Shown here one piece after another: positions 16,415-27,208 of a DNA stretch of 64,000 nucleotides. Origin of the DNA: Caballeronia peredens (GTDB taxonomy: Bacteria; Pseudomonadota; Gammaproteobacteria; Burkholderiales; Burkholderiaceae); the NCBI GenBank assembly GCA_001544595.2, contig FCOH02000016.1:1-64000 (forward strand), in the 5' to 3' direction. Position numbers and translations under genes: made by a program. Each line of letters starts with the position of its first letter. Position 1 is the stretch's first letter. The notes under the pieces are model-generated. The model saw only the letters and a program-made list of their open reading frames with translations, was not told where the DNA came from and ran no database searches.

Positions 16415-17248
16415 TCACCCGATCACGCGATGCCGGTACGCCGGCAAACTCTGTCGCACGGCGGCGATACGTTCCAGGTCGATGCCGCCCGCCACCACGC
16501 CCATGCCTTCGTCCCGCACGGCGACGATCTCGCCCCACGGATCGACGAGCATGCTGTGGCCCCACGTGCGGCGGCCGTTTTCGTGCCTGCCGCCCTGCGC
16601 CGCGGCGAGCACGTAACACTGATTTTCGACGGCGCGTGCCTTCAATAGCGTCTCCCAGTGCGCATTGCCGGTGGTGTAGGTGAACGCGGACGGCACGACC
16701 ATCAGCGCGCAGTCGCCGAGCTTCCGGTACAGCTCCGGAAAGCGCAAGTCGTAGCAGACCGACAGACCGACGCGCCCGAACGGCGCCTCGAACGTCCGCA
16801 CTTCGCTGCCCGGACAGATGGTGCGCGCTTCGTCGAACGATTCCTCGCCCTTTTCGAAATTGAACAGATGAATCTTGTCGTAGCGCGCGACCTGCGCGCC
16901 GGACGGATCGAAGACGAGTGTCGTGTTCAGCACGCGACCCGCTTCCGGCGACTGCAACGGCAGCGTCCCGCCGATGATCCACACGCGGTGCTCGCGCGCG
17001 GCGTCGGCAAGAAATTGCTGGATGGGGCCCGAGCCGGGCGTTTCGCGGATCGCGAGTTTGTCCGTGTCCTTGAAGCCCATGTAGCAGAAATATTCGGGCA
17101 GGAGCACGAGTTGCGCGCCGCCGCGCGCGGCTTCGGCGATGAGACGCCCGGCGTCGGCCAGATTGCGGTCGAGTTCGGGCGTGCTGACCATCTGCAGCGC
17201 GGCGACCTGAAACGGCTTGCCGGCGCTTTCGCTCGATCTTTCGCTCAT
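16415..17248 (-). CDS. Nitrilase-superfamily amidase (Nit1/Nit2 type)
   Basis: A 277-residue carbon-nitrogen hydrolase. The catalytic triad Glu-Lys-Cys is visible in LLPEYFCY, YDKIHLFNF and VCYDLRFPELYR. The family includes deaminated-glutathione amidase and omega-amidase; the GxxPPxE details needed to choose are not decisive here, but the DLRFPELYR context favours the Nit1-like metabolite-repair branch. ATG 17248 was chosen over a TTG six codons upstream. It lies between yhdP and tldD on the same strand. Confidence 0.9.
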   Translation of the reverse strand: MSERSSESAGKPFQVAALQMVSTPELDRNLADAGRLIAEAARGGAQLVLLPEYFCYMGFKDTDKLAIRETPGSGPIQQFLADAAREHRVWIIGGTLPLQSPEAGRVLNTTLVFDPSGAQVARYDKIHLFNFEKGEESFDEARTICPGSEVRTFEAPFGRVGLSVCYDLRFPELYRKLGDCALMVVPSAFTYTTGNAHWETLLKARAVENQCYVLAAAQGGRHENGRRTWGHSMLVDPWGEIVAVRDEGMGVVAGGIDLERIAAVRQSLPAYRHRVIG

Positions 17249-17308
17249 GTGTCGGTGCGCAGCCAAGAAAAATAGGGACGAAGAAGGCGCCGCGCGAACG
17301 CCCGTTTC

Positions 17309-20300
17309 TTACTGGACAGCGGACGGCACGCCGACGGCGGCTGGTGTTTCGATCTTACCCTGATCGCCCTTGAGTCGCTGGATGACGGGTTTGCTCCACG
17401 AGCCGGTGATCGAATAGTCGAAGGCGAACGCCTTCTGGATCGACGCCGACAGCGCGAGATCCGCCGCGAGCACGCCGAGCCCGAGCAGCGGATTGATCAC
17501 CGCCGCGCCGATCGCCGCCGCCCCCGCGCCGACCGTCGGGATCACCTTCACGTGCAGGTCCTGCGTCTGCTTCGGCATGTCGACCATGCCCTGCATCTGC
17601 ACGCGCGCGGGCGACGTGACCATCAGGAAGTCGTCCGTGCGGCTGATGCCGTCGGCGATGCGCGCGTTGCCCGTGATCTTCTCGAACGGCAAGCCCTTGC
17701 CGACGACGTCGTCGAAATGCAGCGTCAGGAGGTTCGCCAGACTGCGCAGGCTGAAGATGCCGAGCCATTTCGCCGCGCCCGGCGCACGCAGGATCTGCCC
17801 GTGCCGCAGATCCACGGCGACGTCGCCGTCGAGCGTGTTCAGATCGAGCGTGGTCGGGCCGCCGTTCCACGCCGCGTGACCCGCGACCGTGCCGCTGCCC
17901 GCGTTGATCACGCGCGGTGCGCCGAAGCGGTCGATCAGCTGGCCGACGTTCTTCACGTCGAGCTTGAAATCGAGGGCCGTGCGGCGCGGCACGCCGTCGT
18001 CGGTGTCGTAGGGCATGGCGTCCGTCTGCGCGGCCCGGATGACGCCGCCGGGCAGCGTCCGCCAGGTCGCGTTGGCGGTGAGCGTCGCGTCCGGATTGGC
18101 GAGTTCGAACTTGTCGAGCGTCCAGATAGGCTCGTCGGCGATCACGTCGTTGTGGGCGTCGACTTCGAGCCGCCCGAGACTGTGGCCGCGAAACACGAGC
18201 TCGTTCACGATGAGATCGATCGTCGGCATGTTGCGCGGCGGCTTGCGGATCACGCGGCCGACCAGATCGTTCTCCGTCTTGTCCGGAATCACGACTTTCG
18301 CGAAGCGCGCCTGCAACGCGCCGGGACTTTCCTTCGTCGCGCCCGGCGTCCACGCGACATAGCCCGACACCTGATTCGATGCGACATTCGCCTGCCACTT
18401 GCGATCGGTCTGGCTTTCGCTCGCGCCGATCACGACGTTCTCCCAGCGGCGGTCGAGCAGCTTGAGCGTCGTGAAGTGGACGGCGGCGCGCGTCGGGATG
18501 AACTGCCTGACGTCCTCGCTCATGGGCGGGCGCGGCGCGTTCGCGGCGGCGGCCGGTTGCGGCGCGGACGCGCTGGCCGCGGTGATGTCGGCGAATGTCT
18601 TGCGCCATGCATCGGCGTCGAGTTCGTCCAGATCGACGGCGGCGCTCACGCCCTCGCCGGGCAAATCGGCCGGCTTGTTCACGCCGATCGCGCCGCGCAC
18701 GACCTTCAGTTGCGCGCGCATGTTCATCGGCTCGGCGGCGTCCTGCGGATCGATCTTCACCTGAGCGCGGCCGATCTGCCGCAGCACGTAATGCGCCTGC
18801 ACGGGCCCGAGACTCAGTTGCGCGTCGTGCAGGTCGGAAGCCGGGCCCGGCGCGGGCTGGAAGGTGAAGGCGAACGGCATCGGCGTGCCTTGCGCCTTGC
18901 CGAACGGCGCGGGCAGATCGATGGCGAGCCCCGACAGATCAGAACTCGCGCGCACGTTCGGCAGCGCATTTTTTTCGCCGCGTACGTGCAATTCATACGG
19001 CGCCGCGCCCTTGATGCGCTTCATGAACTGCACGACCTGCGGCGTCATGCGCGCATCGAAGCGCTCGGCCGCGTCCGCGCCGATGCGCCCGTTCACGTCG
19101 ATGGCATAGCTGCCGTCGGGCTGCACGCCGCCTTTCGCGCGCACGTCGCCGCCGAGCAATTGCGCGGTGAGGTCGTTGAGCGTGACGGTCTTCGCGGCGA
19201 AGTCCGCGCGGCCGCGCAAGTGCGTGAGCGGCGGCAGATTGCCGTACTTGACTTCGTTGTCGGCGAAAGTGAGCGAGCCCTTGTATTCGGGCTTGATCGG
19301 CGGCTGCGGCGCGGGCGGACGATAGCGCGGGATGCCGAGCGTGAGCGCGAGCGCGGCGTCGCCTTTCGCGTCGATCTTGCGCGTCGCGTGCTTCGCCATC
19401 AGGCCGAGCGAGCTGTCGTCGACGTATTGCAGCATGTCGGCGAGCGGGCCGTGCGCGCGGCCGTCGATCCACAGCCTGGTTTCGCGGTTGCCCGTATCGT
19501 CGATCCGCCCGGTCACTTTCGTCACGCGCACGCCGCGGTAATGGCCACGGTCGATGTCGAAGCCGAGCTTGTTCTGCGCGAGCGTAAACACGCCGTCGAT
19601 ACCCTCGAACGCCGGCCAGAAGTTCGGCAGGCCGTTGGCCATCTTGCGCGGCGGAAAGGGCGTCGGATCGAACTTGCCGCCCGTGAACGGCGCGTTGATG
19701 CGGAACACGCCCGCATCGGGAAACTTCGCGTAGGGGAAACGGGTGAGGTCGCCGTGCACTTCGAGCGTGCCGTTTTTCGCGACGCCGGCCTGCAGCGCAT
19801 GACCGAGATAGACGCGCACGCGCTCGTTCAGGCTCGTCGGCAGATAGCGCACGAGGCGCGTCACCTTCAGATGCGCGACCTTCGCTTTCAGATCGAGATT
19901 GCCGCGCCCATGGCCCTGATTCCAGTAATCGGCGGTGACTTCGCCTTCGGCGTCCGCATTCTTGACGTGCAGCGTCTCGAGATGAATCGTGAACGCGCGA
20001 CGCAGTTCGCCGGGCGCGATGGAATCGGCGACGTTCCAGCGCGCTTTGCCCTGCAGCGAATCGAAAGTGAGACGCGGATCGTCGAATGCGCCGGGAATGA
20101 TGATGGCCGCGTTTTTCGTGTCGATCGTGATGCGGCCTTCCTTCTCGTTCGCATCGACGACGCCCCACAAATTGTCGACGCCCGGAATGCCCGCGCGCGG
20201 ATGGTTGTTGACCGTGAGGCCGGGCGGCGGCTCCTGCGCCTGCACGCTCAGGCCCTGCAGCTCGCCCTTGAACGCGTAATGCAGGAGCGCCGCATCGCCT

Positions 20301-21628
20301 TTCTGGCGCTGCTGCTGCGCTTCGTCTTCGCTCTTCGGCGCGGCGCGTTCGGTGTAGATCGTGTAGTTCGAAACCTGTCCGCGCGGATTGAAGCGCACGA
20401 GTTCGTTGAGGATCCTCGCGGGCACCGGCAGCGCGCGCACGAATTCCGCGAGGATGCCGAGATCGACCGTGTCCCCCGTGAGCCGCAGCAGTTGCCCGCG
20501 GCCGACGCTCGGCGGCCGGTAAGTCGCCGTGAGCAGCCGCGACACGAGCAGGCGCGCGACCGGCGTGCCGTCGTCGAGCGGCAACTGGCCGAGTTCCGCG
20601 TGCAGGTTGGTGAGATTCAGCGTGTATTCGGTGTCCTTCTTCTCGACGCTCCAGCCGAAGCGCGCGATTGGCAGATCGAGCCGCGGCTGCGTCGCGCGCA
20701 CGCGCAGGCCGATAGTCGCGCCGGTCAGCTCGCCGCTCGCGTTCTGCACCTGTCCGCCCGCGAAATTCAGCCAGATCTGGTTGTTGATGAGGCCGCTGAA
20801 CATCTGGAACGGCAATTTCACGTAACGCGCGAGCGTCGGCAGATCGACCGGGCCGGTCGATGCGTAAAGACGGCCGGTCCAGTTCGCGGGCGCGCCCATC
20901 GCGGAAAACGGCTGATGGCGGAAGTCCGCGCGCAGATCGAGCGGGCCGCGCAGCACGTCGCCGTCGGCGGGCGCCTGGAGCGAGAGCCGGTGACGCGTGC
21001 CGTCGTTGATGATCGCGAGATGCAGCCGCTTGAACGCGATCTCGGGCGCGGCGCGCTCGGCGTCGCGCCAGCGCAGCGTGCCGTCGCGCAAAAGGATCCT
21101 GTCCTGTCCGAGCAGCCACGTCGTGAACGCGTTCGAGCCGGTGCGATGCGTCGGCAGCGGCACGCCCGCGACGGAGAGCGCGCCGTCGGCATTGCGCGCG
21201 ACGATCACGTCCGGGCCGTCGACGGTCAGGTCCGCGAGCTTCGGCCGCAAGTGCAGCAACGAGCCCCACGCGATGCTCGCGCTCGCATGCGGCACGGCGA
21301 GTCCGGGCGCGCCGTCGGCGGCGTCGATGCGCAGGTTGTCGATATCGAGCGTCGGCGTGAGCCCCGACCATCGCGCGGATATTCTGCCGATGTGAAGCTG
21401 CGCATGAATCTTCGACGAAACCAGTTGCTCGATGCGCGGCCGGAACGAATCGACCTGCGGCAGCACGATATAGCGCAGGCCGAGATACACGGCCGCCACC
21501 GCGAAATACGCGACGGCGGCGATGACGAGAACGATTTTGAAGACGCGTGAAAGCACGCGCTCGGCGTTGCCGCTGGGCTGGGCTTGTCCAACTTCGGTCG
21601 GGTCGACGGATCGTCTGCTGTCGGACAT
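17309..21628 (-). CDS. yhdP: YhdP-family AsmA-like envelope protein
   Basis: A giant (1439 residues) inner-membrane-anchored AsmA-superfamily protein of the YhdP/TamB/YdbH group, implicated in phospholipid transport to the outer membrane. It has one N-terminal transmembrane segment (about 33-53, VFKIVLVIAAVAYFAVAAVY) and a long periplasmic repeat of beta-rich segments with a DUF3971-like part and an AsmA-type C-terminus. The start MSDSRRSVDP was chosen because codons further upstream would add an arginine-rich stretch. It is divergent from glnE and leads the yhdP-nit-tldD group. Confidence 0.92.
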   Translation of the reverse strand: MSDSRRSVDPTEVGQAQPSGNAERVLSRVFKIVLVIAAVAYFAVAAVYLGLRYIVLPQVDSFRPRIEQLVSSKIHAQLHIGRISARWSGLTPTLDIDNLRIDAADGAPGLAVPHASASIAWGSLLHLRPKLADLTVDGPDVIVARNADGALSVAGVPLPTHRTGSNAFTTWLLGQDRILLRDGTLRWRDAERAAPEIAFKRLHLAIINDGTRHRLSLQAPADGDVLRGPLDLRADFRHQPFSAMGAPANWTGRLYASTGPVDLPTLARYVKLPFQMFSGLINNQIWLNFAGGQVQNASGELTGATIGLRVRATQPRLDLPIARFGWSVEKKDTEYTLNLTNLHAELGQLPLDDGTPVARLLVSRLLTATYRPPSVGRGQLLRLTGDTVDLGILAEFVRALPVPARILNELVRFNPRGQVSNYTIYTERAAPKSEDEAQQQRQKGDAALLHYAFKGELQGLSVQAQEPPPGLTVNNHPRAGIPGVDNLWGVVDANEKEGRITIDTKNAAIIIPGAFDDPRLTFDSLQGKARWNVADSIAPGELRRAFTIHLETLHVKNADAEGEVTADYWNQGHGRGNLDLKAKVAHLKVTRLVRYLPTSLNERVRVYLGHALQAGVAKNGTLEVHGDLTRFPYAKFPDAGVFRINAPFTGGKFDPTPFPPRKMANGLPNFWPAFEGIDGVFTLAQNKLGFDIDRGHYRGVRVTKVTGRIDDTGNRETRLWIDGRAHGPLADMLQYVDDSSLGLMAKHATRKIDAKGDAALALTLGIPRYRPPAPQPPIKPEYKGSLTFADNEVKYGNLPPLTHLRGRADFAAKTVTLNDLTAQLLGGDVRAKGGVQPDGSYAIDVNGRIGADAAERFDARMTPQVVQFMKRIKGAAPYELHVRGEKNALPNVRASSDLSGLAIDLPAPFGKAQGTPMPFAFTFQPAPGPASDLHDAQLSLGPVQAHYVLRQIGRAQVKIDPQDAAEPMNMRAQLKVVRGAIGVNKPADLPGEGVSAAVDLDELDADAWRKTFADITAASASAPQPAAAANAPRPPMSEDVRQFIPTRAAVHFTTLKLLDRRWENVVIGASESQTDRKWQANVASNQVSGYVAWTPGATKESPGALQARFAKVVIPDKTENDLVGRVIRKPPRNMPTIDLIVNELVFRGHSLGRLEVDAHNDVIADEPIWTLDKFELANPDATLTANATWRTLPGGVIRAAQTDAMPYDTDDGVPRRTALDFKLDVKNVGQLIDRFGAPRVINAGSGTVAGHAAWNGGPTTLDLNTLDGDVAVDLRHGQILRAPGAAKWLGIFSLRSLANLLTLHFDDVVGKGLPFEKITGNARIADGISRTDDFLMVTSPARVQMQGMVDMPKQTQDLHVKVIPTVGAGAAAIGAAVINPLLGLGVLAADLALSASIQKAFAFDYSITGSWSKPVIQRLKGDQGKIETPAAVGVPSAVQ

Positions 21629-21809
21629 GCTGCTGCTATTCGGCGATATGGTAGTTTTGCGTGTTTGACGCTGAAATGTAACACGGGCACCGCGCGGACG
21701 GCCGGCGCCTGCGCACTCGGAAGAAGCCCGCGAAGCCCTGTCTCGCAAGGCGCGCGGCAGGATTTTCGGGCGGCGTCTTCAAAGAAGCAATGAGCGAACC
21801 CAACCTTTC

Positions 21810-24605
21810 ATGACCGACGTTACTCTTCTCAGTTCCGACTATTCCAACTATGCGGCGCGCGCGTATGCCGCGCGTCCCGAACTGGCGTCGAACGTCGCGC
21901 AATGGGCGCAGTCGCCCGTCACGCGCCAATGGATCGAAGCGCGGCTCGACGCGCATTGCGCGCCCTGCGCCGAGCACGGCGTACTCAACGAAGCCGCGCT
22001 CAAGACGGCGCTGCGACGTCTCAGGACGGACGTGTTCTGCACGGTGATGGAGCGCGATCTGGCCGGCGCGGCGGATGTCGCCGAAGTCACCGGCGCCATG
22101 ACCGATCTCGCCGAAGTCACCGTGCAGCGTGCGCTCGCGGTGCTCTCGGCGGATCTCGAAGCGCTCTTCGGCGAACCGCGCGGCGCCGACGGCGAACGGC
22201 TCACGCTCGGCGTCGTCGGCATGGGCAAGCTCGGCGGGCGGGAGCTCAATGCATCGTCGGATATCGATCTGATCTTCGTCTACGAAGAAGACGGCGAAAC
22301 CGCGGGCGGCACGCGCTCGCCGCTCACGACGCAGGAATTCTTCACACGGCTCGGCAAGCGGCTGATCGGCGCGATCGCGGAAATCACGCAGGACGGCTAC
22401 GTGTTTCGCGTCGACATGCGTCTGCGCCCGAACGGCGATTCCGGCCCGCTCGTGTGCAGTCTCGGCATGCTGGAGGAATATTTTTACGTGCAGGGCCGCG
22501 AGTGGGAGCGTTATGCGTGGATCAAGGGGCGGCTTGTCTCGGAGACGCAGAGCGATTCCGCGAAGCGCCTCGCGAAGCAGCTCGAAGCGATCGCCACGCC
22601 GTTCATCTACCGGCGTTATCTCGACTACGGCGTGATCGCGGCGATTCGCTCGCTGCATCAGCAGATCCGGCAGGAAGCGCGGCGGCGCGCGTCGATGCGC
22701 CCCGACAAGGCCGACGACATCAAGCTCGGACGCGGCGGCATCCGCGAGATCGAGTTCAGCGCGCAAGTATTCCAGCTGATACGCGGCGGTCAGGCAGCGG
22801 ATTTCCGCATTCGTCCGACGCTCGCCGTGTTGCAGCGCGCGGCGGCGCACGGCTTGCTCGCGCCTGCCGTGTGCGATTCGCTGTCCGACGCATATCTCTT
22901 TCTGCGCACGGTCGAGCATCGCCTGCAATATCGCAACGATGCGCAGACGCACGCGATGCCCGTCGCCGACGACGAGCGCGCGCTGCTCGCGAAGTCGCTC
23001 GGTTTTGCCGGCTACGCCGCGCTGATGGACACGCTCGACGCGCATCGCGAACTGGTCGAGCAGCAGTTCGACGCGATCTTCGCCGACAAGGTGAGCGGGC
23101 AGGGCGGCTGCGGCGTCGCGGAGGATTCGGCGGCGTCGTGGATCTGGAGCAGCGCGCTCGCCGACGACTCGGCGCAGGACGAACTCGCCGCGCGCCTTCT
23201 TGAACTCGGCTTCGCGGACCCGGCGCCGGTGCTTTCGCGTCTCACGGGCGTGTGGAATTCGGCGCGCTACGCGGGCTTGCCGTCGCAGAGCCGCGAGCGC
23301 TTCGACATCGTTGCGCAGCGCGCGCTCGAAGCGGTGCAGTCGATCGACGCGGCGCGGCGCGGCGACACCATCGTGCGTCTGTTCGATCTGCTCGAAGCCG
23401 TCGGCAAGCGCGGTGCCTATCTCGCGCTGCTGACGGAATATCCGGCGGCGCTCGCGCGCGTGCTGTCGGTGCTGAGCGGGTCGCGCTGGGCGGCCGGCTA
23501 TCTGATCCGCCATCCGCAATTGCTCGACGAACTCCTCGACGACGAAGCCATCGCCAGCCCGTTCGACTGGACCGAATTCAAGCGCTCGCTGACGGCGCGC
23601 CTGCAGGCCGCCGAGGACGCGGAACATCAGATGGATCTGCTGCGCCACGCGCATCAGGCCGAAGTGTTTCGCATTCTGCTGATCGATCTCGCGGGACGCC
23701 TGAGCGTGGAGCACGTGAGCGACCGTCTGTCCGAACTCGCCGATGCCGTGCTCGACGTGACGGTGCAGACCGTCTGGCAGCAATTCCCGAAGCGGCATCG
23801 CGAGACGCCGCGCTTCGCGGTGATTGCGTACGGCAAGCTCGGCGGCAAGGAACTCGGCTACGCGTCGGACCTCGATCTCATCTTCCTCTACGACGACCCC
23901 GACGACTCCGCCTCCGACATCTACGCGATGTTCACGCGCCGCCTCATCACCTGGCTCACGGCGGCGACGGGCGCGGGCACGCTCTTCGATGTCGATCTGC
24001 GGCTGCGTCCCAACGGCGAATCGGGCTTGCTCGTGACCGATCTCGCTTCTTTCCGGCGCTATCAGATTCGCGAGGGCGACGCGGCGAACACGGCGTGGGT
24101 CTGGGAACATCAGGCGCTTTCGCGTGCGCGCTACAGCGCGGGCGATGCCGACATCGGCGCGCAGTTCGAGGCGATCCGCGCGGACGTGCTCGTCATGGAA
24201 CGCGATGCGGCCGCGCTCGCCCGCGAGATCGTGACGATGCGCGCGCGCGTCGCCGAGGGACATCCGAACCGCAGCGAGCTGTTCGACCTGAAGCACGATC
24301 GCGGCGGCATGGTCGATATCGAGTTCATCGTGCAGTACTGGGTGCTGCTGCATGCGCGCGAGCATCGCGAGTTCGTGCGCAACGCGGGCAACATCTCGTT
24401 GCTGAAGATTGCCGCGCAAAGCGGGCTGATCGCCGCGGAAGAAGCCGATGTGATCGGCTCCGCGTACCGGCATTACCGCAAGCTGCAGCACACGCTGCGG
24501 CTCGACGGCATGGAGAAGGCGCGCGTGGATCCGGCCGAGGTCCGGGCCGAACGCGACATGGTGACGGCGCTGTGGGAGCGGGTGTTCGCGGTGGCGTCCG
24601 AATGA
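21810..24605 (+). CDS. glnE: Bifunctional glutamine synthetase adenylyltransferase/deadenylase
   Basis: Adenylylates and deadenylylates glutamine synthetase in response to PII, controlling nitrogen assimilation. The 931-residue protein has both nucleotidyltransferase domains: GKLGGRELNASSDIDLIF near residue 140 (deadenylase half) and GKLGGKELGYASDLDLIF near residue 677 (adenylyltransferase half), linked by a helical region. Length is normal. Divergent from yhdP and convergent with recN, whose stop is 18 bases away. Confidence 0.97.
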   Translation: MTDVTLLSSDYSNYAARAYAARPELASNVAQWAQSPVTRQWIEARLDAHCAPCAEHGVLNEAALKTALRRLRTDVFCTVMERDLAGAADVAEVTGAMTDLAEVTVQRALAVLSADLEALFGEPRGADGERLTLGVVGMGKLGGRELNASSDIDLIFVYEEDGETAGGTRSPLTTQEFFTRLGKRLIGAIAEITQDGYVFRVDMRLRPNGDSGPLVCSLGMLEEYFYVQGREWERYAWIKGRLVSETQSDSAKRLAKQLEAIATPFIYRRYLDYGVIAAIRSLHQQIRQEARRRASMRPDKADDIKLGRGGIREIEFSAQVFQLIRGGQAADFRIRPTLAVLQRAAAHGLLAPAVCDSLSDAYLFLRTVEHRLQYRNDAQTHAMPVADDERALLAKSLGFAGYAALMDTLDAHRELVEQQFDAIFADKVSGQGGCGVAEDSAASWIWSSALADDSAQDELAARLLELGFADPAPVLSRLTGVWNSARYAGLPSQSRERFDIVAQRALEAVQSIDAARRGDTIVRLFDLLEAVGKRGAYLALLTEYPAALARVLSVLSGSRWAAGYLIRHPQLLDELLDDEAIASPFDWTEFKRSLTARLQAAEDAEHQMDLLRHAHQAEVFRILLIDLAGRLSVEHVSDRLSELADAVLDVTVQTVWQQFPKRHRETPRFAVIAYGKLGGKELGYASDLDLIFLYDDPDDSASDIYAMFTRRLITWLTAATGAGTLFDVDLRLRPNGESGLLVTDLASFRRYQIREGDAANTAWVWEHQALSRARYSAGDADIGAQFEAIRADVLVMERDAAALAREIVTMRARVAEGHPNRSELFDLKHDRGGMVDIEFIVQYWVLLHAREHREFVRNAGNISLLKIAAQSGLIAAEEADVIGSAYRHYRKLQHTLRLDGMEKARVDPAEVRAERDMVTALWERVFAVASE

Positions 24606-24623
24606 AAATGCCGGGCGGCGCAC

Positions 24624-26279
24624 TCAGGCCGCCAGCATTTCCTTCGCGTGCTTGCGCGTGGTCGCGGTGATTTCCAGGCCGCCCAGCATGCGCGCCACTT
24701 CCTCGATGCGCTTGCCCTTGTCGAGCGGCGTGACCGTGCTGACGGTGCTCCCCGCGTCGTCCGAAGACTTCGCGACCTGAAAGTGCTGGTCGCCGCGCGC
24801 GGCCACTTGCGGCAAGTGCGTGACGCACAGCACCTGACGGTCGCGGCCGAGCTGATGCAACAGACGCCCGACCACTTCCGCCACGCCGCCGCCGATGCCC
24901 GTGTCCACTTCGTCGAAGATGAGCGTGGGCGTCGGACTCGCGGTGCTCGCGATCACCGCGAGCGCGAGGCTGATGCGCGCGAGCTCGCCGCCCGACGCGA
25001 CCTTGGCGAGCGGCCTGAGCGCGACGCCCGCGTGACCCGCGACGCGGAATTCGATCTGCTCCAGCCCGTTCGCGCCGCCTTCCGCGAGCGGCACGAGCGC
25101 GACTTCGAAGCTGCCGCCTGCCATCGACAACTCCTGCATGCCTTCCGTGACCGCTTTCGACAGATGCTTCGCGGCCTTGGCGCGCGCCTTCGACAGCACT
25201 TTCGCCTGCTCGAGATACGCGCTCTTCGCCCGGTCGGCAACGGCGTTGAGCGCATCGAGATCGGCGGCGGCGTCGAGTTCGGCGAGTTGCCGGCGGCGCG
25301 ATTCGTGCTCTTCGGGCAGCGTCTCGGGCTGAAGGCGGAACTTGCGCGCGGTCGAATGCAGTTGCTCCATGCGCCGTTCGACCTGCGCGAGCCGGTCCGG
25401 ATCGAGTTCCAGACGTTGCGCGTAATGCGACAGCGAATACGATGCTTCCTGCAGCTGAATCTCGGCCGGCTCGAGCGACGCGAGCACGTCGTTGAGGGCG
25501 GGATCGATATCGGCCAGGCCGCGTAGCTTCGAGATGATCGCGCCGAGCTGCGAGATCATGGCTTCGTCGGACTCGGAGAGCGCGCCGAGCGCGGCTTGCA
25601 CGCCGTCGATGAGACTCGCCGAATGCGACAGCCGATGATGCTCCGCGCTCACTTCTTCCCATTCGCCCGGCTGCGGCGCGAGCTTGTCGAATTCGTTCAA
25701 CTGCCACGCGAGGCGCTCGCGTTCGAGTTGCAGTTCGCGGTCGCGGCTCTGCGCGGTTTCGACCGCCTGCTGCGCGTCGCGCCATGCGCGCCACGTGCGA
25801 TTCACGGCGCCCGCCGTGTCGAGCAACTGCGCATGCGTGTCGAAGAGTTCGCGTTGCGCGTCGGGCCGCATCAGCAGCTGATGCGCGTGCTGGCCGTGAA
25901 TGTCGACGAGCATTTCGCCCACTTCGCGCAGTTGCGCGAGCGTCGCGGGCGTGCCGTTGATGAATGCGCGCGAGCGGCCGCCCGCATCGACGACCCGGCG
26001 CAGCATCACCGTTTCGTTGTCCGCTTCGCCGAGCGCGTGCTCCTCGATCCAGCGCACGACGAGCGGATGGGTCGAGAATTCGGCGGTGATGTCCGCGCGC
26101 GACTGGCCCGTGCGCACGATGCTCGCGTCGCCGCGCGCGCCGAGCGTGAGCGCGAGGGCGTCGATGAGAATGGATTTGCCCGCGCCGGTTTCACCCGAAA
26201 AAACCGTGAAGCCTGAGTCGAACTCGATATCGAGCGCGGCGACGATGACGAAGTCTCGAATGGAGAGGTGTCGGAGCAT
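24624..26279 (-). CDS. recN: DNA repair protein RecN
   Basis: SMC-like ATPase for double-strand-break repair. The 551-residue protein has an N-terminal Walker A GETGAGKS (29-36), a central coiled coil (about 155-370), and C-terminal ABC signature and Walker B (LASGGELARISLAL, TLIFDEVDTGIGG). It lies 32 bases after nadK on the same strand and is probably co-transcribed with it. Confidence 0.96.
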   Translation of the reverse strand: MLRHLSIRDFVIVAALDIEFDSGFTVFSGETGAGKSILIDALALTLGARGDASIVRTGQSRADITAEFSTHPLVVRWIEEHALGEADNETVMLRRVVDAGGRSRAFINGTPATLAQLREVGEMLVDIHGQHAHQLLMRPDAQRELFDTHAQLLDTAGAVNRTWRAWRDAQQAVETAQSRDRELQLERERLAWQLNEFDKLAPQPGEWEEVSAEHHRLSHSASLIDGVQAALGALSESDEAMISQLGAIISKLRGLADIDPALNDVLASLEPAEIQLQEASYSLSHYAQRLELDPDRLAQVERRMEQLHSTARKFRLQPETLPEEHESRRRQLAELDAAADLDALNAVADRAKSAYLEQAKVLSKARAKAAKHLSKAVTEGMQELSMAGGSFEVALVPLAEGGANGLEQIEFRVAGHAGVALRPLAKVASGGELARISLALAVIASTASPTPTLIFDEVDTGIGGGVAEVVGRLLHQLGRDRQVLCVTHLPQVAARGDQHFQVAKSSDDAGSTVSTVTPLDKGKRIEEVARMLGGLEITATTRKHAKEMLAA

Positions 26280-26311
26280 GGATGCTTCGGGGAAAGGAGT
26301 CGGGCGGCGGA

Positions 26312-27208
26312 TCAGAGAATCGACGAGTCCTGCGACGGATGCTCGTTCCAGTGGAGCTTCTTGCGCAGCGTGGCGTAGGTGCTGTAGCCGACGGGATGCA
26401 GCACCGGCACCGTATGCTTCGAGCGGCGCACCTCGATGACGTCGTTCAGCTCGACGGCGGTGAACGACTGCATGTCGAAGTTCACGTTCACGTCCCGCCC
26501 GCCGATGATCTGAATCGTTACCTTGGAATCGTCGGGCAGCACGATCGGACGGTTCGACAGCGAATGCGGTGCGATCGGCACGAGCACGAAGCCCTGCAGC
26601 TGCGGATGCAGAATCGGTCCCGCCGAGGAGAGCGCGTAGGCCGTGGAGCCGGTTGGCGTCGCGACGATCAGGCCGTCCGAGCGCTGGTTGTACATGAAAT
26701 GGCCATCGACGGACACGCGCAGTTCCGCCATGCCGGAGAAGCCGCTGCGGTTGACCACGACGTCGTTGAACGCGAGCGCGTGGTAGATCGGCTTGTCATT
26801 GCGCATGATGCGCGCTTCGAGCAGGCTGCGCTCCTCGCGCTCGAACTGTCCGGCGAGCAACTGCGGGACGATCTCGCGCATCTCCGTGAGCGGAATGTCC
26901 GTGATGAAACCGAGCCGGCCGTGATTCACGCCGATGAGCGGTGTCTTGTACGGCGCGAGCTGGCGGCCGATGCCGAGCATGGTGCCGTCGCCGCCGAGCA
27001 CGATCGCGACGTCCGCGCGCGCGCCCATCTCGGCGATGGAGAGCGCCGGATAGTGCGTCCCGCCGACATCCTTCGCCGTGCTCGCCTCGAACACGACCTC
27101 GAAGCCCTGCTCGGCGAGATGATCGGCGAGCGATCTCAGCGGCCCCTCGATGCCTGGCGTGTTCGTGCGCCCGACGAGGGCGACCGTCTTGAATTGACCG
27201 ATTTCCAT
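26312..27208 (-). CDS. nadK: NAD kinase
   Basis: Phosphorylates NAD to NADP using ATP or polyphosphate. The 298-residue protein has the GGDGTML motif (72-78), NHGRLGF, and the second conserved block SDGLIVATPTGSTAY. It is first in nadK-recN and divergent from hrcA across 186 bases, a common betaproteobacterial arrangement. Confidence 0.96.
   Translation of the reverse strand: MEIGQFKTVALVGRTNTPGIEGPLRSLADHLAEQGFEVVFEASTAKDVGGTHYPALSIAEMGARADVAIVLGGDGTMLGIGRQLAPYKTPLIGVNHGRLGFITDIPLTEMREIVPQLLAGQFEREERSLLEARIMRNDKPIYHALAFNDVVVNRSGFSGMAELRVSVDGHFMYNQRSDGLIVATPTGSTAYALSSAGPILHPQLQGFVLVPIAPHSLSNRPIVLPDDSKVTIQIIGGRDVNVNFDMQSFTAVELNDVIEVRRSKHTVPVLHPVGYSTYATLRKKLHWNEHPSQDSSIL

Noticed and set aside
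17552..21550. A 1332-codon open frame on the plus strand antisense to yhdP
   Set aside because: Arginine/histidine-rich composition with no domains; it is the shadow of the GC-rich yhdP gene.
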